In this document: positions 23,132 to 31,576 of the stretch, piece by piece
How the letters are laid out: the number at the start of each line of letters is the position of its first letter
How positions within the stretch are numbered: the first letter of the stretch is position 1
DNA from: Rhizomicrobium sp.
GTDB lineage: Bacteria; Pseudomonadota; Alphaproteobacteria; Micropepsales; Micropepsaceae
Length of the DNA: 64,000 nt
Direction of reading: 5' to 3'
Assembly: GCA_037200045.1 (NCBI GenBank)
Contig: JBBCHM010000001.1
Location: 1,240,001 to 1,304,000 of the forward strand
Translations under genes and position numbers: made by a program
The notes under the pieces: generated by a model
What the model was told of the DNA's origin: nothing
The model's database searches: none
Seen by the model: only the letters and a program-made list of their open reading frames with translations

Positions 23132-23706
23132 ATATCGTTCTGTTCGGGCCTCCGGGCGCCGGCAAGGGGACCCAGGCCAAGATCCTCCAGGAGAAGCGCG
23201 GCCTGCCGCAGCTTTCGACCGGCGACATGCTGCGCGCCGCGGTGAAGGCCGGCACGCCGCTCGGCAAGCAGGTCGACGTGATCCTGACCAAGGGCGACCT
23301 CGTCCCCGACGAGATCGTCATCGCCATCATCGCCGAACGCTACGACCAGAAGGACTGCTTCGCCGGCGGCGTGTTCGACGGCTTCCCGCGCACCATCCCG
23401 CAGGCCCAGGCGCTCGACGCCATGCTGGCCGCGCGGGCCAAGAAGATCGACGTCGTCCTCGAACTGAAGGTCGACGACAAGGTGCTGCTGCAGCGCGTCG
23501 AGCAGCGCATCAAGGCGGGCGGCATCCTGCGCTCCGACGACACGCCGGAGACGCTCGCCCGGCGGCTTGAGGTCTATTACGCCAACACCGCTCCATTGCT
23601 CGACTATTACGGCAAGCAGGGCAAGGTCGTGACGATCGACGGCATGCTGCCGATCGCCGACGTGACCAAGGCCATCGCCGCCGCGCTCGACGCCAAGGCC
23701 CATTGA
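23128..23706 (+). CDS. adk: Adenylate kinase (short-LID form), TTG start
   Basis: A 192-aa enzyme converting AMP + ATP to 2 ADP. The P-loop GPPGAGKGTQ is at residues 7-16, with the AMP-binding STGDMLRAAV and DGFPRTIPQAQALD. The LID is short (IKAGGILRSDDTPETLARRL), as in other alphaproteobacteria, and has no zinc cysteines. The start is TTG at 23128, overlapping the secY stop (TTGA), with GGGGAG 7 bp upstream. The rare start and overlap imply coupling to secY. Confidence 0.96.
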   Translation: MNIVLFGPPGAGKGTQAKILQEKRGLPQLSTGDMLRAAVKAGTPLGKQVDVILTKGDLVPDEIVIAIIAERYDQKDCFAGGVFDGFPRTIPQAQALDAMLAARAKKIDVVLELKVDDKVLLQRVEQRIKAGGILRSDDTPETLARRLEVYYANTAPLLDYYGKQGKVVTIDGMLPIADVTKAIAAALDAKAH

Positions 23707-23713
23707 TCCGGCG

Positions 23714-24613
23714 ATGAGAAGGGTCTGGCGCGGCGGTATCCTGCTCGCGCTGCTGTCCTGCCTGTCGTCGCCCGCGTTGGCCGGGGCGCTCGCCGCGCGT
23801 CTCGACGGCGTGGTCCAGGCGGCGGATGGCCGCTTCTCCGGCGCCATTCTGATAGAGCGGGACGGCGCCATCGTCTTCGACAAGGCCTATGGCATGGCGA
23901 ACGCGGCCGCCGGCCTCGCGAACCGCTCCTCGACCAGCTTCCACATCGGCACCCTGTCGATGCAGTACACCGCCGTCACGATCCTGCATTTGGTGGAGAC
24001 CCGCCGGCTCGCGCTCGACAACACCGCCGACCAGTTCGTGCCCGGCGCGCCCGCCGTCACGCTGCAGGCGCTTCTGGCCACCGCTCCCGAGGCGCCGGAC
24101 GCGGTCGCCAATTACGAGCTGCTCGCCCGCATCGCGGCGGCGGCGACCGGCAAATCCTTCGCCGAGGTCGAGGACGCCGCGGCCTTCGGCTCGGTCTGGC
24201 TGACCGGCACCGGCCTCGACGACGGTGTGCCCTCCAACGAAAGCCGTTTTGCCAAGGGCTATGTCCTGGCCGACGGTCAGTTGAAACCGGTCGCGGCCGA
24301 TTGGGCCGCGCTGACCGGCGCCGCCTCGGCCTACACCACGACGCGCGACGAGCTGCACTGGCTGGACCGCTTCTTCGGCGACGAACTCGTTACGGCCGAT
24401 ACGCGCAAGGCGATGACGCCGGCCGGCCATGGCTGGCACCAGGGCGGGCGCTTCGGCGCGGATTCCCATTGGGCGGCGGGCACCGCGCCCGGCTTCTCGT
24501 CCTTCGTGCTGCGCCGGCCCGGCCTGACCGTCATTGTGCTGGAAAACATCGGCGCCGCGCCGGCCGAGGCGCTCGCCGGCGATCTGATCGCCGCGCTCGA
24601 CGCGCGCGAATAA
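23714..24613 (+). CDS. Beta-lactamase-like (S12 serine hydrolase family) pseudo-enzyme
   Basis: A 299-aa exported protein with signal peptide GGILLALLSCLSSPALAGA. The fold pattern of class C beta-lactamase/DD-peptidase-like proteins is clear: GAILIERDGAIVFDKAYGMAN, FHIGTLSMQYTAVTILHLVE, and APGFSSFVLRRPGLTVIVLEN. The catalytic SxxK, normally in IGSxxKxxTA, reads TLSM, so Ser is Thr and Lys is Met. The YxN region reads VANYELL. Hydrolysis by the usual mechanism is therefore unlikely, and a binding role is possible. It lies 7 bp after adk and may be cotranscribed with the spc operon. It is convergent with the next gene, with 3 bp between the stops. Confidence 0.8.
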   Translation: MRRVWRGGILLALLSCLSSPALAGALAARLDGVVQAADGRFSGAILIERDGAIVFDKAYGMANAAAGLANRSSTSFHIGTLSMQYTAVTILHLVETRRLALDNTADQFVPGAPAVTLQALLATAPEAPDAVANYELLARIAAAATGKSFAEVEDAAAFGSVWLTGTGLDDGVPSNESRFAKGYVLADGQLKPVAADWAALTGAASAYTTTRDELHWLDRFFGDELVTADTRKAMTPAGHGWHQGGRFGADSHWAAGTAPGFSSFVLRRPGLTVIVLENIGAAPAEALAGDLIAALDARE

Positions 24614-24616
24614 TCG

Positions 24617-26746
24617 TCAGCGCTTCAGCGTGACGAGATCGATATTGGTGTCGCGGGCCACGGCGGCGACATAGGCGATCCCGCCGGTCTTGGGATCGAC
24701 CGCGAAGGTGCTTTGCGGATCGGCGCCGGGCGCATAGGCGAGTATCCGGTCGGGACCGCCCGTCACCGGCCGCGCCAGGATCCGCGGGCTCCGGCTCGCC
24801 GCGAAGTCCGGTATCAGGACGTCGGCGCCCAGGAACTGCAGCGGCTGGGCGCTGGTTCCCGGATATTTGTCGTCGATGCGCGTCACGCCACCATCGATCC
24901 GCCAGATGCCCGGCGTGTCGGCGCGGGTCGCGAATGTCCCGTTGCTCAGGATCGTGACACCGTCCCATTGGTGGGCCGCCGCCGGCGTCCGCCGCTTCAG
25001 GTCGGGCAGATCGAGCCGGAAGGTGTGCAGCGCAAACCTGTCGAAATAGATCAGCCCGTTGCCGTCCGGCGTCCAGGTCGGCATGCCGAAGCCCATGCTC
25101 GGCAGGTCGATCGATGCGATGCCGGCGCCCTGGGCCGTCAGCACCCGCAACGTCACGCCGGTGCGTCCGCCCGCGATCACGAGCGCCAACCGGGTCCCGT
25201 CCGGCGACCAGCGCAGGCGCGAAAATGGCGTGAGGCCGCCGGCAAGAAGCTGCACCGGCGCCGCTCCGGGCTTCATCGTCCAGACGGCGTTTTCGCCGGA
25301 CCGGTTCGACAGGAAGGCGAGCGTCCCGTCGGGCGCATAGGTGACGGCCCAGGTCTGGCCGTTCGCCGGATCGATGATGTCCGGATCGGCGCGCGGGATG
25401 GGGCTCGCCCGCGCCAGGTTCGTGCGCCCGACATCGGTTTCGATGGCCAGCAATCCGCCGGCGCCGGCGGCGATGTCGCGGCTTCTGACCGCCGTCGCGT
25501 AGACCAGATAAGGGGTCCGTCCGTCGCGCGGATAGGCCCAGATTTCGCTGCCGACGTCGCTCGATCTGTCCACCAGGACGGTCTGCGAATCGTCCGTCCA
25601 GCTTATGGCGGACAAAATCCCGACCTTGCCCAGCGTTTGCTCGGTGCCGTCCGCGAGATCGCGGACGACGATGTCGAGACGGGAGTAGCCCTCCTCATGC
25701 AGATACGAAAGCTGCTTTCCGTCGGGGGAGGTGGCCAGCGAGGGAATGATCTGCAGCGTCTTTCCGGATGTCGATGAAGGGTTCTGCGCGACAACGGAGT
25801 CCCGCGTGCCCGTATCGACATTCAGCCGCCATATTCCGTCGCCGCCCGATGCCGTTCTGTCGGTGTAGTAGATGAACGGGCTGTCGGCCTGCCAGGAGAT
25901 CGACGCGGTCGGCGCGTCCTTGCATCGCCCGGCCTCCCGCGCGACGCCGGCCGGAACCGTCGTGATCATGATCCGGCAGGGCTGTCCCGGCTCGGCCGCG
26001 ACATAGGCCAGGCGCGCGCCGTCCGAGGACCAGCTCGGCGACTGATCGTCATAGGCATCGTTGGTGATCCGCAGAGCTTCGCCGCCCAGGATGCTGCGCA
26101 CATAGATCTCGCGCGATAGCAGGTCGGGCCCGGCCGAATAGGCCAGCATCGCGCCATTGGGCGAAAACGCCGGGTCGCCCTCGAGCGCCAGGGTCGAGAT
26201 GAAGGCGCGGACCTGTTCGACGTGCCAGTGCCGTACCGGCCAGGCCAGCCAGACCAGATACGCCGCCAGGCCGACCACCAGCACGGCCGTGCCGATGGCC
26301 AACCCGATGATCGGCCGCATCCGCGACGCGCTCCTGGCTTGGAATTGTCGGGGCGCGGGATCGGCGATGGCCGAGGTCCGGCCGGCCGGCGGCGGCGTCT
26401 TGGCGCGCAGTCGATAGCCGATGCGCGGGATCGTATCGATGGCGAAGCTGGCGCCGTCATCCAGCTCGGACAGCCGCCGCAGGCGGCCGATGGCGCGGTT
26501 GATCGCGTCCTCGCCGACGATCCGCCCCTCCCAGCAGCGCGCGATCAGGTCGTCGCGCGATACCACCGCGCCGCCGGCGTCGGCCAGCGCGACCAGGACC
26601 TGCATGATGCGCGGTTCGAGGGTCTCGCGGCCGCCGGGATGTTCGACCTCTCGAATCGACGGCCGCACCGTCATCCGGCCGAGCGGGAAGTCCCGGGCAT
26701 GCGCCAGGTCGATCTCGCCCGTCGGGGGATTGGCCTGATCGCTCAC
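24617..26746 (-). CDS. CadC-like transmembrane transcriptional regulator with TolB-type beta-propeller
   Basis: About 709 aa. The N-terminus carries an OmpR-type winged helix (TLEPRIMQVLVALADAGGAVVSRDDLIARCWEG, then DAINRAIGRLRRL and IDTIPRIGYRL). One membrane helix (IGLAIGTAVLVVGLAAYLVWLAW) follows. The periplasmic part has repeated WD40/PD40-like blades (DPAFSPNGAMLAYSA, SPSWSSDGARLAYVA, LRWSPDGTRLALVI, PTWTPDGNGLIYFD). This suits a one-component sensor that binds DNA from the membrane, as CadC does. GTG 26746 was chosen because the domain begins before the first good ATG (MTVRPS, about 26665). The start is uncertain and the open frame reaches 27142. It is divergent from urcA. Confidence 0.85.
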   Translation of the reverse strand: MSDQANPPTGEIDLAHARDFPLGRMTVRPSIREVEHPGGRETLEPRIMQVLVALADAGGAVVSRDDLIARCWEGRIVGEDAINRAIGRLRRLSELDDGASFAIDTIPRIGYRLRAKTPPPAGRTSAIADPAPRQFQARSASRMRPIIGLAIGTAVLVVGLAAYLVWLAWPVRHWHVEQVRAFISTLALEGDPAFSPNGAMLAYSAGPDLLSREIYVRSILGGEALRITNDAYDDQSPSWSSDGARLAYVAAEPGQPCRIMITTVPAGVAREAGRCKDAPTASISWQADSPFIYYTDRTASGGDGIWRLNVDTGTRDSVVAQNPSSTSGKTLQIIPSLATSPDGKQLSYLHEEGYSRLDIVVRDLADGTEQTLGKVGILSAISWTDDSQTVLVDRSSDVGSEIWAYPRDGRTPYLVYATAVRSRDIAAGAGGLLAIETDVGRTNLARASPIPRADPDIIDPANGQTWAVTYAPDGTLAFLSNRSGENAVWTMKPGAAPVQLLAGGLTPFSRLRWSPDGTRLALVIAGGRTGVTLRVLTAQGAGIASIDLPSMGFGMPTWTPDGNGLIYFDRFALHTFRLDLPDLKRRTPAAAHQWDGVTILSNGTFATRADTPGIWRIDGGVTRIDDKYPGTSAQPLQFLGADVLIPDFAASRSPRILARPVTGGPDRILAYAPGADPQSTFAVDPKTGGIAYVAAVARDTNIDLVTLKR

Positions 26747-26999
26747 GGCCACCCGCTCTCGGCTCTGGTCCGCATGGAAGAAGTCATCGCCCGCCGCCGT
26801 CGATAGGTAGTGCCCAATCGCCAGGACTTCTACCGCGTTCCCCCGCCCGGACGCATCGCCTGGCGCGATTTGCCCCCATCGGCAAGGCATCGGCGGCGGA
26901 TCGGCGATCCATCGGCCCGCCCACCAAGCGGCGGGGGCAGGGCGCGGCGTACCTGGTGCCCGCCGACGCAAGTCCAACCGAACCCACGGAGTTCCGCCC

Positions 27000-27329
27000 A
27001 TGATCCGTCCTCTCGCTTCCGCCGCCCTGGCGCTCGCCCTCTGCGCCACCGCCATCCAGGCCCAGCCGCGCCAGACCAGCGTCTCCCTGGCCGGGCTCAA
27101 CCTCTCCAGCCTCGCCGATGCCCGGACGCTGGACAGCCGCATCCACGACGCCGCCGTGCAGGTCTGCGGGCCGGCCGGCTACCAGCCGGGGCAGGGCATT
27201 GCCCAGTTCATGGAGGCGCGGGAGACCGCCGCCGCCTGCGTCCGCCAGGCCGAAGCGGCGGCGCGGCTGCAGCTCGCCGGCCTGCGCAAGACGCCCGCCC
27301 CCTACAGCGTGGCGGCTTCGGGCAACTAG
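27000..27329 (+). CDS. UrcA family protein
   Basis: A 109-aa exported protein. The signal peptide ASAALALALCATAIQA is followed by the UrcA pattern VSLAGLNLSSLADARTLDSRIHDAAVQVCG, a second cysteine in AACVRQAEAAARLQLA, and a short tail. UrcA proteins occur in Sphingomonadales, Caulobacterales and relatives; their function is unknown, and the two cysteines may form a disulphide. ATG 27000 has GGAG upstream. It is divergent from the CadC-like gene, 253 bp away, and is a plausible target of it. A strong hairpin follows. Confidence 0.82.
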   Translation: MIRPLASAALALALCATAIQAQPRQTSVSLAGLNLSSLADARTLDSRIHDAAVQVCGPAGYQPGQGIAQFMEARETAAACVRQAEAAARLQLAGLRKTPAPYSVAASGN

Positions 27330-27360
27330 CCTCCCTCATGGCTTGTTGCTAGGAGTCGTC

Positions 27361-27396
27361 TCCGCGGGCGCCCGATGGCACTCGGGCGCCCGCGGA
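27361..27396 (+). terminator. Perfect 15-bp hairpin after urcA
   Basis: TCCGCGGGCGCCCGA, loop TGGCAC, TCGGGCGCCCGCGGA, followed by a T-containing stretch (CCTTGGTTTTCC). It lies 31 bp after the urcA stop and just before the rpsM promoter, so it probably insulates the alpha operon. Confidence 0.65.
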
Positions 27397-27436
27397 ACCT
27401 TGGTTTTCCGCGGCAAAAATAAGCCGTCCCAGCCTG

Positions 27437-27464
27437 TTGACTGAGGGGGGTGCATTAATATACT
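27437..27464 (+). promoter_or_regulatory. Sigma-70-type promoter of the alpha (rpsM) operon
   Basis: TTGACT, a 16-bp spacer, then TATACT: a close consensus match, giving a leader of about 135 nt before rpsM. It makes the rpsM-rpsK-rpoA-rplQ segment an independent transcription unit, separated from spc by the three inserted genes. Confidence 0.75.
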
Positions 27465-27606
27465 CCGCGCCCTCGCGGCAGAACTCCTGTCCAATTTGGC
27501 GGCTTTGGGTCCTTTTTCGATAAAGGGCGCGCTGGCGGTTTGGAGCGGCTCTGACGCCATTCAATTGTGTAGGCCTCAAAAAGGCTTACGGAACGCGGAG
27601 CACAAC

Positions 27607-27984
27607 GTGGCACGTATCGCCGGCGTCAATATTCCCACCCAGAAGCGGGTCGAGATCGGCCTTCGCTACATCCATGGCATCGGCCCGGCCAAGGCCAAGG
27701 AAATCATCGAGAAGGTCGGCATCGCGCCGAGCCGCCGCGTCCACGATTTGACCGACGCCGAGATCATCCAGATCCGCGAGGCGATCGACCGCGACTATCT
27801 CGTCGAGGGCGACCTGCGCCGCGAAGTGGCGATGAACATCAAGCGCCTGATGGACCTCGGCTGCTATCGCGGCCTGCGCCACCGCAAGGGCCTGCCGGTC
27901 CGCGGCCAGCGCACCCACACCAACGCACGCACGCGCAAGGGCCCCGCGAAGGCCATCGCCGGCAAGAAGAAAGTGACCAAGTAA
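27607..27984 (+). CDS. rpsM: 30S ribosomal protein S13, GTG start
   Basis: A 125-aa 30S head protein contacting P-site tRNA and bridging to the 50S. It has [53 protein letters not shown] and a basic tail. The family's ARIAGVNIP starts at GTG 27607 with GGAG upstream. The open frame upstream to 27496 has no similarity. rpsK starts 4 bp after the stop. Confidence 0.97.
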   Translation: MARIAGVNIPTQKRVEIGLRYIHGIGPAKAKEIIEKVGIAPSRRVHDLTDAEIIQIREAIDRDYLVEGDLRREVAMNIKRLMDLGCYRGLRHRKGLPVRGQRTHTNARTRKGPAKAIAGKKKVTK

Positions 27985-27988
27985 ACCG

Positions 27989-28399
27989 ATGGCTACTCCC
28001 GCAGCGGCAGACAAGAAGGGTGCCGGCCGCACCCGCAAGAAGGAAAAGAAGAACGTCGTGGTCGGCGTGGCGCATGTCGCCGCGACCTTCAACAACACGA
28101 TCATCACCATCACCGACCAGCAGGGCAACGCCATCTCGTGGTCGTCCGCCGGCATGATGGGCTTCAAGGGCTCGCGCAAGTCGACGCCCTACGCCGCCCA
28201 GGTCGCCGCCGAGGACGCCGCCAAGAAGGCCGTCGATCACGGCATGCGCAGCCTCGAAGTGGAAGTCTCGGGCCCCGGCTCGGGCCGCGAATCCGCGCTG
28301 CGCGCGCTCCAGGCCGTCGGCCTGATCGTCACCTCGATCCGCGACGTGACGCCGATCCCGCACAATGGCTGCCGGCCGCCCAAGCGCCGCAGAGTCTGA
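27989..28399 (+). CDS. rpsK: 30S ribosomal protein S11
   Basis: A 136-aa platform protein binding 16S rRNA near the mRNA exit. It has [44 protein letters not shown] and [16 protein letters not shown]. The start lies 4 bp after rpsM. No rpsD follows, as is usual in alphaproteobacteria. Confidence 0.98.
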   Translation: MATPAAADKKGAGRTRKKEKKNVVVGVAHVAATFNNTIITITDQQGNAISWSSAGMMGFKGSRKSTPYAAQVAAEDAAKKAVDHGMRSLEVEVSGPGSGRESALRALQAVGLIVTSIRDVTPIPHNGCRPPKRRRV

Positions 28400-28494
28400 G
28401 GCCGGAAGAAGAATTCGAGAGCTGTCCCCAAGAACCCTTCGTCGCAAGAATGGGCGCGCGCTCTCCGCGTCCGGGACACGATGAGGAAAAAGAT

Positions 28495-29511
28495 ATGTTT
28501 CAGAAGAACTGGCAAGAACTGATCAAGCCGGGAAAGTTGAAGATCGAGACCGGCCACGATGTCGGCCGCTCCGCGACGATCACGGCCGAACCCCTCGAGC
28601 GCGGCTTCGGCCTGACGCTCGGCAACGCGCTGCGCCGCGTGCTGCTGTCCTCGCTGCAGGGCGCGGCCGTGACCTCGATCCAGATCGAGGGCGTGCTGCA
28701 TGAATTCTCCTCGATCCCCGGCGTCCGCGAGGACATGACCGACATCGTGCTGAACGTGAAGCAGCTCGCGCTGCGCATGCACGCCGAAGGCCCCAAGCGC
28801 CTGTCGCTGCGCGCGCAAGGTCCGGTCGAAGTCACCGCCGGCATGATCGCCGCCACCGCCGACATCGATATCCTGAACCCCGAGCTCGTGATCTGCACGA
28901 TCGACGAGAAGGTCGAGTTCCGCATGGAGCTCACCGTCGCGACCGGCAAGGGCTATGTCCCGGCCGACCGCAACCGCCCGGAAGACGCGCCCATCGGCCT
29001 CATCCCGGTCGACTCGCTGTTCAGCCCGGTCAAGAAGGTCTCCTACAAGGTCGAGAACACCCGCGAGGGCCAGATCCTCGACTACGACAAGCTGACGCTG
29101 ACGGTCGACACCAACGGCGCGGTCACGCCGGACAACGCGGTGGCCTATGCCGCGCGCATCCTGCAGGACCAGCTCCAGGTCTTCATCAACTTCGAGGAGC
29201 CGCGCGAGCGCGTCGCCGAGGAAGCCAAGCCGGATCTCGCGTTCAACCCGGTGCTGCTGAAGAAGGTCGACGAGCTCGAACTGTCGGTCCGTTCGGCGAA
29301 CTGCCTGAAGAACGACAACATCGTCTATATCGGCGACCTCATCCAGAAGACGGAGGCGGAAATGCTCCGTACACCGAACTTCGGCCGCAAGTCGCTGAAC
29401 GAGATCAAGGCGGTGCTCGCCGAGATGGGCCTGCACCTCGGCATGGAAGTGCCGGGCTGGCCGCCGGAGAACATCGAAGACCTCGCCAAGCGGTACGAAG
29501 ACCAGTACTGA
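28495..29511 (+). CDS. rpoA: RNA polymerase alpha subunit
   Basis: A 338-aa protein. The N-terminal dimerisation domain carries [29 protein letters not shown], and the C-terminal domain (about 250 onward) carries [22 protein letters not shown] and [22 protein letters not shown] for UP-element and activator contacts. ATG 28495 follows GAGGAAA; the open frame from 28138 is a shadow. It lies 95 bp after rpsK and 22 bp before rplQ. Confidence 0.99.
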   Translation: MFQKNWQELIKPGKLKIETGHDVGRSATITAEPLERGFGLTLGNALRRVLLSSLQGAAVTSIQIEGVLHEFSSIPGVREDMTDIVLNVKQLALRMHAEGPKRLSLRAQGPVEVTAGMIAATADIDILNPELVICTIDEKVEFRMELTVATGKGYVPADRNRPEDAPIGLIPVDSLFSPVKKVSYKVENTREGQILDYDKLTLTVDTNGAVTPDNAVAYAARILQDQLQVFINFEEPRERVAEEAKPDLAFNPVLLKKVDELELSVRSANCLKNDNIVYIGDLIQKTEAEMLRTPNFGRKSLNEIKAVLAEMGLHLGMEVPGWPPENIEDLAKRYEDQY

Positions 29512-29533
29512 TCAACTCGAAAGCAGAACTGCC

Positions 29534-29950
29534 ATGCGCCATCGCAACCAAGGCCGCAAGCTGAACATCACCTCGTCGCATCGCACCGCGATGTTCGCGA
29601 ACATGATGGCGGCCCTCATCAAGCACGAGCAGATCAAGACGACGCTGCCCAAGGCCAAGACCATCCGTCCGGTGATGGAGAAGCTCGTCACCCTGTCGCG
29701 CCGCAACAACCTGCACGCGCGCCGCCAGGCGCTCGCGCAGATCCGCGACGAGGACCAGGTGCGCAAGCTGTTCGAGGTGATCGGCCCGCGCTACGCCTCC
29801 CGTCCGGGCGGCTACACCCGCGTGCTCAAGGCCGGCTTCCGCTTCGGCGACAACGCGCCGATGGCCTTCATCGAGTTCGTCGACCGCGACGAGGACGCCA
29901 AGGGCAAGGATTCCGGCCCGGTGGAAGTCGCCGGCGACGACGAGGAGTAG
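29534..29950 (+). CDS. rplQ: 50S ribosomal protein L17
   Basis: A 138-aa protein near the tunnel exit. It has [24 protein letters not shown], the [20 protein letters not shown] core and [27 protein letters not shown]. It ends the ribosomal cluster and is followed by a palindromic element. Confidence 0.98.
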   Translation: MRHRNQGRKLNITSSHRTAMFANMMAALIKHEQIKTTLPKAKTIRPVMEKLVTLSRRNNLHARRQALAQIRDEDQVRKLFEVIGPRYASRPGGYTRVLKAGFRFGDNAPMAFIEFVDRDEDAKGKDSGPVEVAGDDEE

Positions 29951-29968
29951 TCCTCGGGCCCGCGATCT

Positions 29969-30132
29969 GGTGTCCTGAATCAGAAATTCGCTGAATTCAA
30001 AATTAAAATGTCATGGCCCGCGAATGCGGGCCATCCAGGTGAAATCTGTCGCGGCGGTGCAGGTTTCACCTGGGTCCGCCGCATTCGCGGCGGATGACAC
30101 CGAGTGTTGCGAACTTCTGACTCGGGACACTA
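29969..30132. repeat. Palindromic intergenic element, copy C (near full length, with terminal inverted repeats)
   Basis: Outer ends read GGTGTCCTGAATCAGAA and TTCTGACTCGGGACACTA, forming imperfect terminal inverted repeats. The core runs from TGTCATGGCCCGCGAATGCG (30009) to CGGCGGATGACAC (30100). The left stem is GGCCCGC/GCGGGCC and the right stem is CCGCCGC/GCGGCGG. It fills the space between the convergent genes rplQ and the gene at 30138. Confidence 0.85.
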
Positions 30133-30137
30133 GAGCC

Positions 30138-31454
30138 CTACGACTCTGAAACCGCCTGTTCGGCGTGAACCGTCCGCGCCACGGTCCGCACCAGCGAATC
30201 CGCCGCCAGCCGCATCATCCGCCGCGGCACCCGCATCGGCGCGGCGACCGCGGGGCCGTGCAGCAACTGGTAGTCCGACGCGAGCGCGATCGCCAGGGTC
30301 TGCGGATCGGACACGTTCAGGATCAGCGGCCCCAGCCTTGTCGCCTGTCCCGCGCGCCCGACGCGGCGGATGCGCGTGCGCGTCAGGTCCTCGCCGCCGG
30401 TCTCCTTGCTGGGATCGAAGGCGAAGGCGGTGAAGCCGTTGCCGTCATAGGCGCTGAAATTGCGGCAGCCGCCCGAGACGCCGGCGATGACGTGCCCGAA
30501 GGGCCGCATGATCATGGCGAGGTCCGTCATGCGCGACTGGGTCACGCCGACCGGCAAATCGGTGAGCACGAACATGATATAGGGCCGGTAGATCGCCGGC
30601 AGGCCGCGGCAGGTGCGGCCGAATTCCGCCCGTCCGTTGGGCGTGCACACCGTCTCGAACGAGATCGGAACGCCGAGCAGGAAACGGTCGCCGGATTCCA
30701 GGCTGCGGCTGAGCTGGCCGACGCCGGAGCGCAGGCACGACAGCTCGATCGTGGTGCGCTCGCCCTGCGACAGGTCGGCGACGTTGAGTTCCTCGCCCGG
30801 CGCATCGCGGCTCTCGATCGATTGCGGCGTGCACAGATAGGTCGAGATGACCTCGTTCTTGGCGTCCCAGACCGGCTCGAACTGATGGACGATCTCCAGG
30901 CCCGAGCGGCGCTTGCTCGGCCGCTTGGCGTGCCGCCGCCGGTCGGCGCGGCCCGAAAGGCCTTGCCCCGCCTGGGAGGGATCGTCGGCGTCGAAGATCT
31001 GGCCGCGCTGCGCCAGGAGGCTCAGTTGTTCGGGCCAGATGCGGTGGCTCTTCATCCGGTACGGGCTGTCGAAGATCGCTTCCTCGATATGGATGCGGTC
31101 CAGGTCGCAGCGCCCGTTGAGCGTCATTTCGAGTTCCGCCCCGATGCGCAGCGTGCTGATCGCCCCGCCGTCGTTCTGCGTCAGCGGCGTGACGATGACA
31201 TAGCGCGTGTCGCTCACCCGCTCGTAGGAGCATTCCGGCGTCAGCCGGGCGCGCAGGATCGATTCCAGCCGGGCGCGGATGGAGGCCGCGATCTCTTCCC
31301 ACAGCGGCCCCGACGACGAGCGGATGATGCACAGATCGAAGATGTGCACGCAGCGCCGCGCGAACAGCTCCGGCGCTATTGCCCTTTTGACGGTGGTCTC
31401 TATCTCTCGCTGCACAGCACTCGTACCGAAGGATGCCGATGACGCCCGTGTCAT
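30138..31454 (-). CDS. Degenerate GGDEF-EAL-like protein (tentative)
   Basis: A 438-aa cytoplasmic protein not confidently recognised. The N-terminal third resembles a decayed GGDEF domain: CVHIFDLCIIRSS, a helix, then ERVSDTRYVIV where the active-site loop would be. The C-terminal half resembles an EAL domain: IVHQFEPVWDAKNEVISTYLC in place of the EAL motif strand, LLGVPISFETV, MFVLTDLPVG, and a last SDYQLLHGPAVA like QGYxxGxP. A basic linker (RRRHAKRPSKRRSG) separates them. If correct, neither c-di-GMP synthesis nor hydrolysis is possible. ATG 31454 lacks a close Shine-Dalgarno. It is divergent from the Do-type protease. Confidence 0.6.
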   Translation of the reverse strand: MTRASSASFGTSAVQREIETTVKRAIAPELFARRCVHIFDLCIIRSSSGPLWEEIAASIRARLESILRARLTPECSYERVSDTRYVIVTPLTQNDGGAISTLRIGAELEMTLNGRCDLDRIHIEEAIFDSPYRMKSHRIWPEQLSLLAQRGQIFDADDPSQAGQGLSGRADRRRHAKRPSKRRSGLEIVHQFEPVWDAKNEVISTYLCTPQSIESRDAPGEELNVADLSQGERTTIELSCLRSGVGQLSRSLESGDRFLLGVPISFETVCTPNGRAEFGRTCRGLPAIYRPYIMFVLTDLPVGVTQSRMTDLAMIMRPFGHVIAGVSGGCRNFSAYDGNGFTAFAFDPSKETGGEDLTRTRIRRVGRAGQATRLGPLILNVSDPQTLAIALASDYQLLHGPAVAAPMRVPRRMMRLAADSLVRTVARTVHAEQAVSES

Positions 31455-31576
31455 GGGGGGAGATTGAAATCTCCGCCTTAATTTTGGTTTAGTTGAGCCC
31501 GAGGTTCCCCCGTCAACTCCGCCAATCGGTAAACATGCGTTCACCGCATTGCTTAAAACTTGGAGAATTCCCCCCG

